The position numbers were made by a program, and so were the translations under genes. From assembly GCA_948467735.1 (NCBI GenBank), contig CAOKFN010000014.1, forward strand, positions 24,032 to 88,031: a stretch of DNA of 64,000 nt. Direction: 5' to 3'. The first letter of the stretch is position 1. Each line of letters starts with the position of its first letter. This stretch comes from an uncultured bacterium. Its GTDB lineage: Bacteria > Bacillota > Clostridia > Lachnospirales > Lachnospiraceae. The notes beneath the pieces are model-generated. The model was not told the origin of the DNA, made no database searches, and saw nothing but the letters and a program-made list of their open reading frames with translations. Positions 1 to 8,542 of the stretch are shown here, piece after piece.

Positions 1-756
1 TAAATTCTCAAGAAAATCCCGCCGTCCATTCAGCCAGCGAAATTCCTCTTCATAAAACGCAAGCCCCTCCAAAGCCCCCGACGAAGCCGCCTCCCGCCCC
101 TGCCTGTACCGATAAAAGCTCTCGTCAACATATACCGCCCTTCGGGCATAGGTCTTCACCTGCTGCAAAAAACCCATATCCTGAAACGCCGCCCCGGGGG
201 ATTCATGGAGCCGTATCCTGCTGGCATTCAAAAATTCCCTCCGGTAAATCCCCTTCCACAGCACATAGTCGGCGGCCCGCAGCCGCGCAATCTGATCCGG
301 CCCAAGAACCTGCCCATACTGCTTCCGGCCTTCTTCGTCCGGAAAAAGCCGCTGCCTGACCGCATAATCATACCCGCTCTGCAGCCTTGTCACGGTATCA
401 AAATCCCCGGCGGCATAGTCCAGCCCATCCGCAGCCGCCCGCTCATACAGCCGCCGATACATATCCTGCTCTATCCAGTCGTCGGTTTCCACCACGGCAA
501 TATATTCGCCCTCCGCGCAGTCCAGCCCCATATTGACCTGCCGCCCATAGCTTTTCATGCCGCTGTGCAGCAGCTTCACCCTTGCATCCCTTTCAGCACA
601 CTCCTTCAATATTTCCGCCGTACCGTCCGTGGATCCTGCATCCACACAGATGATTTCCAGCTCCTCCAGCGACTGGTTTACCACGCTGTCCATGCATTCC
701 CCGATATAATCCGCCACATTCAGCGACGGCAGAATCACCGATACCTTTGCCTTCAT
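1..756 (-). CDS. Family 2 glycosyltransferase, 3' part outside window
   Basis: GT-A-fold glycosyltransferase, cut by the left window edge; 252 codons are seen without a stop. The opening strand VSVILPSLN (residues 5-13), the DAGSTDG segment (39-45) and the ETDDW motif (90-94) carrying the metal-binding acidic pair mark family GT2, which transfers a sugar from a nucleotide donor at the cytoplasmic face. The ATG at 756 is chosen because GGAGG lies 11 bases upstream; an in-frame ATG at 774 has no clear ribosome site. It is the last visible gene of the minus-strand glycan operon. Whether it ends in the accessory Rossmann module of its neighbours cannot be seen. Acceptor and donor are unknown. Confidence 0.9.
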   Translation of the reverse strand, partial: MKAKVSVILPSLNVADYIGECMDSVVNQSLEELEIICVDAGSTDGTAEILKECAERDARVKLLHSGMKSYGRQVNMGLDCAEGEYIAVVETDDWIEQDMYRRLYERAAADGLDYAAGDFDTVTRLQSGYDYAVRQRLFPDEEGRKQYGQVLGPDQIARLRAADYVLWKGIYRREFLNASRIRLHESPGAAFQDMGFLQQVKTYARRAVYVDESFYRYRQGREAASSGALEGLAFYEEEFRWLNGRRDFLENL

Positions 757-804
757 CTTTCGCCAGACCTCCATGAACTTGCTGTAAAAACCATTCCTGC
801 CTTT

Positions 805-2271
805 TCACGACTGCCACATTTCTTCCAGCAGCCCCTCCCAGAACGCCCCCAAATCCAACCCCGCCTGCCGATGCCAAATTGTGTCATGGGCGTTTTGTCC
901 CATCCACCCAAGCAGATCACGGTCATCATGCAGGCGGCAGATTCTGTCCGCCAAAGCATCCATATCCCCAATTCCCACAATATATCCATTGTATCCGTCC
1001 GTGACGTCATCCGCCGCTCCGGATACATCCGTCAGCACTGGAACCGCCCCGCCCGCCATGGCCTCCGACTGGGAAATGCTGTGCCCTTCTCTTTCCGAAC
1101 AGCTGACCATAATATCCTGCCCGCGCCAGAATAACGGAATCTCCTTCCTCTCCATATATCCTGCAAGCCTGATACACTCCTGCAAGCCCTCGGCCCTTAT
1201 CCGCTGCCGCAGGATATCCATATATTCCCCGGTTCCCGCAATGTCCATCCGGAATCGGACGCCCCTCTCCCTCAGCTTTGCCGCCAGCACCGGCAGTAAA
1301 TCCACCCGCTTCGACACTGTCGTTATCCTGCCGGCATACCCGATACGCAAGTCTGCCCCCTCCCCGCTCCACGTTCTGTCCATCCTCTCTTCACAGGCCG
1401 CTTTCCATTCCAAACGGCACAGCCTGCCCCTATCCATGCCGGAAGCCAATAGCTTCTCCTCCATGCGGGAGCTGATGGTCAAATACTTGTCAATATACTC
1501 GCTCCATAAACCATACGCTTCATAGTACAGCTCGTCATCACTATGCTGCACGGCGGCAATTCTGACCCTGTCCGGATATAATCTCTTGGCAATACATGCC
1601 GACCAGAAGATATTCTGGGGGAAATTACACACAATGGTACAGGGAAGGTTCTCAACTATTTTGCGTAAGCACAATTCCACCTTCTCCTTCTCCCCGCAAA
1701 GCTTCCCATCGTATAAAACCTCAACCGGACAGGTATTATCCACGACACAGGCTCCCGCCGCATCCGTAGTCAAATACACTCCCTGACAGCCCTTCTCTTT
1801 CAACACCTTGGCCAAATCGTAAACCCATGTTTCAACGCCTCCCAGAACCAATCCGTTCTGCAGGTCATACAATACCTTCCTTCCGCCCAAAGGGCTGTCC
1901 GGCTTTGCTGCCTGCCTCAAATCAAAAATATCCGGAACCGCATTATACAGAAGATGGTTGATAAAATTATGATAGCCGACGACAATTTTGCTTTCCGCCA
2001 CTCCAAGGCTTAAAAGCTGCCAATGTACTTCCTCCTCCCTGCCGCATGTGATAAAAATAGCATCAAAGGACATATTCTCCAAAGAATCCGGAGGATACAC
2101 CCTAATTCCCTCACATAAGCTTCCGCACAGCGCCCTGTTATTATCTATGATCCCTTTGGGCGCGACTTTGAACTCTTTGAAATATTCCAGCCAATACCTT
2201 CCCATTTTTCCCGCGCCGAAGAACAAGATATCCGCGCATTTCAATGTATTGCTTTCTTTATTACCCATCAT
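805..2271 (-). CDS. Family 4 glycosyltransferase with N-terminal Rossmann-like module
   Basis: 488 residues. Residues ~12-100 form the cluster's recurring Rossmann-like module (LFFGAGKMGRYW followed by an IIDNN strand end). From ~130 a GT-B retaining glycosyltransferase of family GT4 follows, recognised by GGVETWVYDLAK near 144 and, towards the C terminus, a CSEREGHS...SEAMAGG segment containing the conserved paired glutamates that bind the nucleotide-sugar. It should extend a lipid-linked or surface glycan in the cytoplasm. The gene sits 48 bases upstream of the partial GT2 gene. The start has two adjacent ATGs, so the N terminus is uncertain by one residue. Substrates cannot be read from sequence. 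Confidence 0.9.
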   Translation of the reverse strand: MMGNKESNTLKCADILFFGAGKMGRYWLEYFKEFKVAPKGIIDNNRALCGSLCEGIRVYPPDSLENMSFDAIFITCGREEEVHWQLLSLGVAESKIVVGYHNFINHLLYNAVPDIFDLRQAAKPDSPLGGRKVLYDLQNGLVLGGVETWVYDLAKVLKEKGCQGVYLTTDAAGACVVDNTCPVEVLYDGKLCGEKEKVELCLRKIVENLPCTIVCNFPQNIFWSACIAKRLYPDRVRIAAVQHSDDELYYEAYGLWSEYIDKYLTISSRMEEKLLASGMDRGRLCRLEWKAACEERMDRTWSGEGADLRIGYAGRITTVSKRVDLLPVLAAKLRERGVRFRMDIAGTGEYMDILRQRIRAEGLQECIRLAGYMERKEIPLFWRGQDIMVSCSEREGHSISQSEAMAGGAVPVLTDVSGAADDVTDGYNGYIVGIGDMDALADRICRLHDDRDLLGWMGQNAHDTIWHRQAGLDLGAFWEGLLEEMWQS

Positions 2272-2356
2272 ATGCCTTCCCTGTCCCTACTCCCATTTTC
2301 CGCGGATGCTTCCATACTTCCACCAAAAACTTCCATGGGCAAAATTTTAATCCCCA

Positions 2357-4615
2357 TCACCCGTAATATATTTTCCCGGCCTCAATTCCCATTCCCCTCA
2401 GCCCCTCCCGCACCTCCTGCCTTACCGCGGCATTATGTATGGCAATAATAACTCTGTCAAAGGAATATCCTTTGATTTCCTCCGGGGATTTTACAGGGAG
2501 TCCCTCTGCCCGAAGCCTTTCATAATCCTTATCCACCCACAGCAGGCTGCTGCATTTGGCATACCTCTGCCCCGCCTGCTTCACGTAGTCCCGGCCCACC
2601 TTCCCGGCCCCGTAAATAACAATATTTCCCTGCAAAAGCTCCCACGGGCAGAAATATGTAATCCCGGGCTTTACATGGGTATGCAGATATCTGTTCCAGC
2701 CCGTGAGCCGCTTTCCCATCCTCGTTTTCCTAAACCTTTGGCACTTCTCCTTATACCGCATCGCCCTGCCGGATACTGCCATGGCATAATCCAGCGAATT
2801 TCCGTGATAAACTTCCCTCACATTGCTTCCGTCGCCCCAAAAATATATCTTCCTGAGCTGCTGAAAAGAAACAGGCGGTGCGAACTCAACCATGCTCTTT
2901 GTCCTCCCGCTGGAGGAAAACGGCATATGGCAGAAATACTCAGCAATCCTTGCGGGCGGATTTACCGCGGCAGCTTCCATATACTCTCTTGGGATATCGA
3001 GCCTGATATTGCGGCTTATATTATTTTGAATCAATGCCTTTTCCATACGGCATACATAATTCAATACAGCGTCCCGATATTCTGTGTAATGATACGCTTT
3101 GATTCTCTCCCCCTCCGCCTGCTCCAGCACAGGCAGAATTCTGCCGGCTTCCTCCCGATAGCCCTCCGTCTGCCCATGGGGCGCCCGGCATAAAAGCTCC
3201 AGCATATAGCTCCGTTCCAAGCAGCTTGGAAAAAAATTAAGGAAAACGCACTGCCCGTCTTCATGAATACTATCCAATTTAAAAAAGAAATTTAGGACTT
3301 GGCCTTTATAAAAATTCCCTATTAACCGGGCAAGACATCTCTGCGTCAGCCCCGTGCCCGACAATTCAACAAACGCAAATCTGCCGTCCGAGACGTCCAC
3401 CTCCTGCTGTAGATATCTGACGGCAAGGTTCTTTTTTTCTGTCTGGCTCTTCACCAGATATTCCCTGAATTCTTTCTTCTCCCGGAGCTGATCGCAGATA
3501 TTTTCCCTTTGAACCCTCGATATCTGCCGCTCCCCTTCGCTTTCTCTCAAGCTCTCCGGCAGAAAAGTCCTCAGCGCATCCAAATGTAATTGAAAAACCT
3601 CCGCCAAATCATTCAGACTGAGAACTTCGTCCAGATTAGACCATTTCAGCAGCCTGTCAAAATCATCCACGGAGCCTTCATACGAAGGCAGCCTCCACGC
3701 CTTTCTTGAGCCATATATGTAAAATGTCCGAATCGGATATTTCTCCGCCTGTATCATAAGGTCTGCAATCTGCTGTAAAATCCATCCGTCCCGGGCCACG
3801 AAATAAAGCCTGTTAATCTCCCTTCTCACACTCTCCTTTAATACCCAGCCAATATAGGAATATAAAATCGGCCCGGCCAGCGAACATCCTATTTCATTGA
3901 CTGTGTTTCCTTTTTTAAAGCTTCGCAGATACTTTGATATACCCACCGACACCTGATGGAATACACTTTTCTCAGGCTCTTCATACTCCTTCATTCCTTC
4001 CGGCACATAATGGACTGCCTCTATCCCCAGCTTGGAGGCGGATTCCACATCTGCATACACATTGTCGCCGTAATGCACCCAATCCGAGAAGCTTACACCT
4101 TCACATTCTTTTACTATCTGAAATAAACCTCCGCCTTTCGTCCTTCCATATTCCGATGATACATATATAGGGATATTCTGAAAAACAGCATCCGCCTTAC
4201 ATAAAATTTGACGTATCCATTCGCTGCTGAGATACATATCGGAAATCAACACAATATGTTCTCCCCTGCTTTTCAAGTCCTTTAACCGGCAGATATTCTC
4301 AGCAATTCCCAGCGCATTGTCATACTCCGTTTCCATTTCAAGCTTTTTCAGCTGTTCCTGCTGTACCTCCGAGATACAGGCAGTGGTCGCCAGCGCCTTA
4401 TAGATATCATCCAATGTAATCTCCTGTTTTCCGTTTCCGCTTCCATGCAGCCTTGCCAATTCTTCCGCGCCCACCCGCAGCTCATAAAAATTTTCCGCAA
4501 AATAAGAAGGAAATCCGCCAATTTCCCGCACTCTTTCCCGCATCAGCATAAAAATACCCTTCGGCTCCGCGGTACAGCGTGTAATTAAGGTATCAAAAAC
4601 ATCAAAAGAATACAT
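2357..4615 (-). CDS. HAD-type protein with C-terminal Rossmann-like module
   Basis: 752 residues in three parts. The N-terminal ~230 residues are a HAD fold: motif I FDVFDTL (4-10), motif II ISDMYL, a downstream lysine and motif III HYGDNVYADVESA. The position two after the nucleophile Asp is Phe rather than the usual Asp, so ordinary phosphatase chemistry is uncertain. The middle (~235-640) is a domain I know only as the partner of such HAD proteins in O-antigen-like clusters. The C terminus (~655-752) is the shared Rossmann-like module (IVIYGAGKVGRDY). The gene at 21080-23212 has the same HAD-plus-middle pair but the module at the other end. Only 3 bases separate it from the upstream GT2 gene. 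Confidence 0.75.
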   Translation of the reverse strand: MYSFDVFDTLITRCTAEPKGIFMLMRERVREIGGFPSYFAENFYELRVGAEELARLHGSGNGKQEITLDDIYKALATTACISEVQQEQLKKLEMETEYDNALGIAENICRLKDLKSRGEHIVLISDMYLSSEWIRQILCKADAVFQNIPIYVSSEYGRTKGGGLFQIVKECEGVSFSDWVHYGDNVYADVESASKLGIEAVHYVPEGMKEYEEPEKSVFHQVSVGISKYLRSFKKGNTVNEIGCSLAGPILYSYIGWVLKESVRREINRLYFVARDGWILQQIADLMIQAEKYPIRTFYIYGSRKAWRLPSYEGSVDDFDRLLKWSNLDEVLSLNDLAEVFQLHLDALRTFLPESLRESEGERQISRVQRENICDQLREKKEFREYLVKSQTEKKNLAVRYLQQEVDVSDGRFAFVELSGTGLTQRCLARLIGNFYKGQVLNFFFKLDSIHEDGQCVFLNFFPSCLERSYMLELLCRAPHGQTEGYREEAGRILPVLEQAEGERIKAYHYTEYRDAVLNYVCRMEKALIQNNISRNIRLDIPREYMEAAAVNPPARIAEYFCHMPFSSSGRTKSMVEFAPPVSFQQLRKIYFWGDGSNVREVYHGNSLDYAMAVSGRAMRYKEKCQRFRKTRMGKRLTGWNRYLHTHVKPGITYFCPWELLQGNIVIYGAGKVGRDYVKQAGQRYAKCSSLLWVDKDYERLRAEGLPVKSPEEIKGYSFDRVIIAIHNAAVRQEVREGLRGMGIEAGKIYYG

Positions 4616-4618
4616 ATG

Positions 4619-6163
4619 TCAACTCCTGTGTACCACGTCTTCCAATGAAATAATCGGACATTTTACACTCTTTTTCAATTCTGCGGCAATATCGCAAAAG
4701 TCCGTTATTGCCGTCACCACTATTGCATCAATTTCTTTTGTGCCGTCCGGCTGCTTTTCCACTTGAAAGCTCCCATCCTTCCATGCAATTATTCTATCAA
4801 TTCCATATACAGCCCGAACCTGACTGCCTGATAATTCCTGATACAGCCTTTCTCCCAATGCCCCGAAACCATAGATTGCAACTCTGCGAATGCCCTTGTC
4901 CCACAAGTACTGCCCGGCCGTAATCCCGTTCTGATAATTCATAAACCAATCGTTCATTAATTGAAACTGACGCCGAAGCTTATCTCTCTGTTTTCGCAGC
5001 CTATAATTTGTAATATTTCCACCCTCATCCAACGCTTGGGAGCATACGTCGCCAAGACTCACAAAACCTTTGTTGACCTCCTGCAGCTCTTTGACGATGT
5101 TTAATATCTTTTCCTGAAAATCATGCACATGATTAAAGTCGTTATTTCTTAATTCCCGGATCAAAGGCTGCCTGCCTATTTCATCATAAACCATGGGATG
5201 CTCTGTCCTCAGCATACCATCAAAGGCTTTTCCTTTCTCCTTATCTCCATCCGATTGGTCCATAAGATAAATGATTTGGAGCATTCCGCTATATCCGCAG
5301 GCGGCGTCTTTCATCATGCCCCTTTTTATGGCGGATATTTCTTCTTTCTGCGCCCGGGAAAATCTTTCCAGACTCAGCTCCGTCTGTCTCCTGAAATCTT
5401 CACGGTTTCTCACATAATTTCTCAGGCTGACGCTCTGCTCCGCCTGATTACATCTGTAATAATATAAAATACAGCCCATGACCGTATATGTCTCAGCATA
5501 ATAAATACTTTCACCAATTATCTGCATATCCACATAATATCTGGTCTCTTCCAAAACAATCCTATGTTCCAGCAATAACTGCCTTTTAACCGCCAAGCCC
5601 TGTATGCTGATCTCGGCATGCCTCAACAGCACATCCGCCGGATATTCCCGCCCATACTCCACACCTTTTATATAATGGGTTTCTATCGTAAATCCCTCTT
5701 CGTCAACCGTCCTAAAAGGCGTCAGCACAATATCCGAATCACACTCTTCCAAAAAATCAAGCAGCTTTCCCAAAGCGTCAGAATCCACATAGTCGTCCGC
5801 ATCCACTTCCTTGACATACTTTCCGACGGCATACCGTATTCCCAGATTCATAACGGAGCCCACCCCGCCGTTTTCCTTTTTAATGACTCTGTATATTTCG
5901 GGAAATCTGCTTTCGTATTCGGCGGCGGTTACTACCGAAGCATCCGTGGAGCCGTCGTCCACTGCCAAAACCTCCAGACGGCCTCTGAACTTATCCGCCG
6001 CAAAAGAATCAAGGCATTGCTTCAAAAGCTTTGCTTTGTTATAAATTGGCACAATGATTGTCAGCAATGGAACCTTTATCATATTTTCCCTATCCTGCCC
6101 TTCCGATGATTTCTCCCATATTTTTATTCCCGGCTCGTATGTTTGCATTCCGAAACCGCTCAT
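4619..6163 (-). CDS. Family 2 glycosyltransferase with C-terminal Rossmann-like module
   Basis: 514 residues. The GT2 domain starts at ~30 (LLTIIVPIYN) with AVDDGSTD and EVDADDYVD as nucleotide- and metal-binding motifs. A long helical middle follows, with a likely coiled coil around the stretch rich in Arg, Lys and Gln near residues 385-415. The C-terminal ~95 residues are the recurring module (VAIYGFGALGERLY). The start is set at 6163: this ATG overlaps the stop of the upstream fucosyltransferase-like gene as ATGA, with GGAG six bases before it. An ATG at 6187 would lie deep inside that gene. Inverting transfer of an unidentified sugar is expected. Confidence 0.88.
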   Translation of the reverse strand: MSGFGMQTYEPGIKIWEKSSEGQDRENMIKVPLLTIIVPIYNKAKLLKQCLDSFAADKFRGRLEVLAVDDGSTDASVVTAAEYESRFPEIYRVIKKENGGVGSVMNLGIRYAVGKYVKEVDADDYVDSDALGKLLDFLEECDSDIVLTPFRTVDEEGFTIETHYIKGVEYGREYPADVLLRHAEISIQGLAVKRQLLLEHRIVLEETRYYVDMQIIGESIYYAETYTVMGCILYYYRCNQAEQSVSLRNYVRNREDFRRQTELSLERFSRAQKEEISAIKRGMMKDAACGYSGMLQIIYLMDQSDGDKEKGKAFDGMLRTEHPMVYDEIGRQPLIRELRNNDFNHVHDFQEKILNIVKELQEVNKGFVSLGDVCSQALDEGGNITNYRLRKQRDKLRRQFQLMNDWFMNYQNGITAGQYLWDKGIRRVAIYGFGALGERLYQELSGSQVRAVYGIDRIIAWKDGSFQVEKQPDGTKEIDAIVVTAITDFCDIAAELKKSVKCPIISLEDVVHRS

Positions 6164-7338
6164 ATCCTGCTCCAATCCGGCGGACATATATTGGTCAGGC
6201 GGCAGAAATTATCCCATTTCTTAGGCGCTATGACTATCCTGCCCTCATTGTCATTCAGCCATGCTCCCCACCAGCTGAAAGAACTGTTTGCAATAATATT
6301 GTGTTTACATCTGCTCATCAAGTACATGTCATACCAATCTTCATAGTTCTGAAACATTTCCGAATCAATATAGACCGCGTCGTTCATATTCATCTTAAGA
6401 TTTTCTTTACACCATAAAATATCATCAGAAAAGAAATAAAAACGCGGATTTTTTACCCTTTCCCTAATCATCCGTATTGCCTGCGCATAATACTGCATGT
6501 CGCAGATTCCATCCATCCTTCTCTCGCTTTCAGCAAGATAATCTCCCCGTCTGATATGCACGCTTACGGAAACGCACCTCTTTATCTCATCCGCCAATAA
6601 GCGCAGCTGTTGATCCTCAGCCTCCGGAAATTCTAAGCATTCTAATAGGTCATGTCTGATTGCATCGGCATACAAATACGTCTGGAAATACCCTTTCACT
6701 ATTCCTCTCTTTATCCTTCCCCACTCCATCGATACGCCATACTGTACACATTGAGCAATATCTGGTTCTATGTAGATATACCTTTCGCCCAAATTTTCTG
6801 CCTGCGAAACCCTGTCTTTCCTCATAAAATACTCGCAGGTATCATGGGAAGCATATCTTAAACAGCTGTTCCTGAATATTTTTCCAAGTTCAAACTTACG
6901 CATGTTTAAATAAGCATACTGTGTGATATCTGCCGCCGTCTTACATCCGTTATGCTCAAGATACTTTGCAAGCGCATATTGAAACAGCTGATTGCCCAGC
7001 CCTCCCGCATATTCCATTACCACACATCCGTCGTCAAAAGCCTGCTCTTCCTCTAAACATTTTCCCGTCTGCCCCGCTTTAAATTCCAAGAACTGTTTAA
7101 TGCCATATTTGCTTTTCAATTCTTTTTCTGCCTGCTCCAAGCCTGTCTGCAGCGCAATCACTACCTTTCCCTTGAAATCGCTTAACATCTCCGGCGATAC
7201 TATTTTTTTATCATGCAGAAGCGTCCCCCATTTTTCCTTATTGTTATCCACATAACAGATAATATCGCATTTATTTTCATAGAAATAATAAGCCATACTG
7301 CCCCATCTGCCCGCGCCAAAAATTATCACCTTGTCCAT
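6160..7338 (-). CDS. Family 11 (alpha-1,2-fucosyltransferase-like) glycosyltransferase with N-terminal module
   Basis: 392 residues. Residues 1-~90 are the shared Rossmann-like module (VIIFGAGRWGS, then CYVDNN). Residues ~106-392 are a GT11 domain: GGLGNQLFQYA at 112-122, the GDP-fucose-site motif HIRRGDYL at 261-268, and NSSFSWWGAWL near the C terminus. Members transfer fucose from GDP-fucose in alpha-1,2 linkage, so a fucosylated or related deoxyhexose glycan is suggested; no GDP-fucose synthesis genes lie in this window. The stop overlaps the next gene's start (ATGA at 6160-6163), indicating translational coupling. Confidence 0.93.
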   Translation of the reverse strand: MDKVIIFGAGRWGSMAYYFYENKCDIICYVDNNKEKWGTLLHDKKIVSPEMLSDFKGKVVIALQTGLEQAEKELKSKYGIKQFLEFKAGQTGKCLEEEQAFDDGCVVMEYAGGLGNQLFQYALAKYLEHNGCKTAADITQYAYLNMRKFELGKIFRNSCLRYASHDTCEYFMRKDRVSQAENLGERYIYIEPDIAQCVQYGVSMEWGRIKRGIVKGYFQTYLYADAIRHDLLECLEFPEAEDQQLRLLADEIKRCVSVSVHIRRGDYLAESERRMDGICDMQYYAQAIRMIRERVKNPRFYFFSDDILWCKENLKMNMNDAVYIDSEMFQNYEDWYDMYLMSRCKHNIIANSSFSWWGAWLNDNEGRIVIAPKKWDNFCRLTNICPPDWSRI

Positions 7339-7350
7339 AATGCACTTACT

Positions 7351-8529
7351 TTATAATTTTGTCCTTTCCGGGCATTCCCAGTAGATTTTTTCCTCCGGAA
7401 CCCCTATCTGCGATAATAAACGTTTTATTTCTTTTACGGACTTCCTGTTCAGCACCGCAATCAATACCATATCATACGCCAAATCTGGAATGATCTGCGG
7501 CGCGGCTATCTCACAATATTCACATTGATAATCTGCATAATGACTATCCGTCCATGCCGCCAATTCACACTGACGATACTTTCGGATCTGGGTATAATAA
7601 TCACACCCCACGGAACCTGCGCCATATAATATTATCTTTTTTCCAAACAGTCTCTCAATATGCGGGAACCGATACACCTGAATCATTCTCTGCATGGAGC
7701 CTCTTTCCCTTGCCGCCAGTACACTCATCAATTCAATCAGGTAATAATCATCCACACATTGCTTTAAAGAGTCCCATATGCCATACCTTATAGACATTTC
7801 ATGTAAAGAATGATGAAGGCATCCCATTTTCCCCATCATTGCAGTATTTTCATCATGGGACATGGATTTCTCCCGTATGGTATAATGATAATACACTTCT
7901 TTCGTCACATAAATTCTGCCGCATATCATGCAGTAATTGCAAAGACAAAGCAAATCTTCCCCAAAGCTCGAAAAATCCTCTATGGTACCATAGCTTTTTG
8001 TCAGCAGATCTTTTTTAAATAATTTGGACCATATACTGGGCGTCATATAATTCGGACTGCATCTGTCAAAAATTGCATCCTTTATAACATCGACTCTGTT
8101 TTCATCCGTTATGCAGATACTTCCTTCCTTTTTTACTTCCTGTATTTTCTGTCCGTCATTATAAAAAAATCCGCTGTGAACCAAGTCAGCCTTGTACTCT
8201 ATGAATTGTTGATATAATCTTTCATACATAACAGGCTCAATGTAGTCGTCGCCGTCCACAAAACCTATCAATTCGCCAGCAGCAGTCTCCAATCCGTTCT
8301 TACGCGCCCTGACCAAGCCCCCGTTCCTTTGATGAATCACCTTGATTCTGGGATCCTCCGCCCCTAATCTATCACAGACCTTTCCTGAATCATCTGTGGA
8401 ACCATCATCCACGATGATAATTTCCAACAACGGATATGTCTGATCCATAATACTTCTAATACACCTTTCAACATAATCTTCCACATTATAAACCGGAACG
8501 ATAACGCTGATCAGTTGGCTGGTTTCCAT
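7351..8529 (-). CDS. Family 2 glycosyltransferase with C-terminal Rossmann-like module
   Basis: 392 residues. GT2 core at residues ~6-200 (ISVIVPVYNVEDYVERCI, IVDDGSTDDSG, GFVDGDDYIEP), then a helical region and the C-terminal module from ~300 (IILYGAGSVGCDYY). The layout matches the genes at 10552 and 17163, so these three look like duplicates that diverged in acceptor specificity. It is spaced 12 bases from the gene upstream (8543) and 12 from the one downstream (7338), consistent with one operon. Donor and acceptor sugars are unknown. Confidence 0.9.
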   Translation of the reverse strand: METSQLISVIVPVYNVEDYVERCIRSIMDQTYPLLEIIIVDDGSTDDSGKVCDRLGAEDPRIKVIHQRNGGLVRARKNGLETAAGELIGFVDGDDYIEPVMYERLYQQFIEYKADLVHSGFFYNDGQKIQEVKKEGSICITDENRVDVIKDAIFDRCSPNYMTPSIWSKLFKKDLLTKSYGTIEDFSSFGEDLLCLCNYCMICGRIYVTKEVYYHYTIREKSMSHDENTAMMGKMGCLHHSLHEMSIRYGIWDSLKQCVDDYYLIELMSVLAARERGSMQRMIQVYRFPHIERLFGKKIILYGAGSVGCDYYTQIRKYRQCELAAWTDSHYADYQCEYCEIAAPQIIPDLAYDMVLIAVLNRKSVKEIKRLLSQIGVPEEKIYWECPERTKL

Positions 8530-8542
8530 ATTTGTCCGCCTT

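Noticed and set aside
205..1134. Long plus-strand frames across the glycan cluster and elsewhere
   Set aside because: They are antisense to well-supported minus-strand genes with family motifs, rich in Pro/Ser/Arg, and without ribosome sites.
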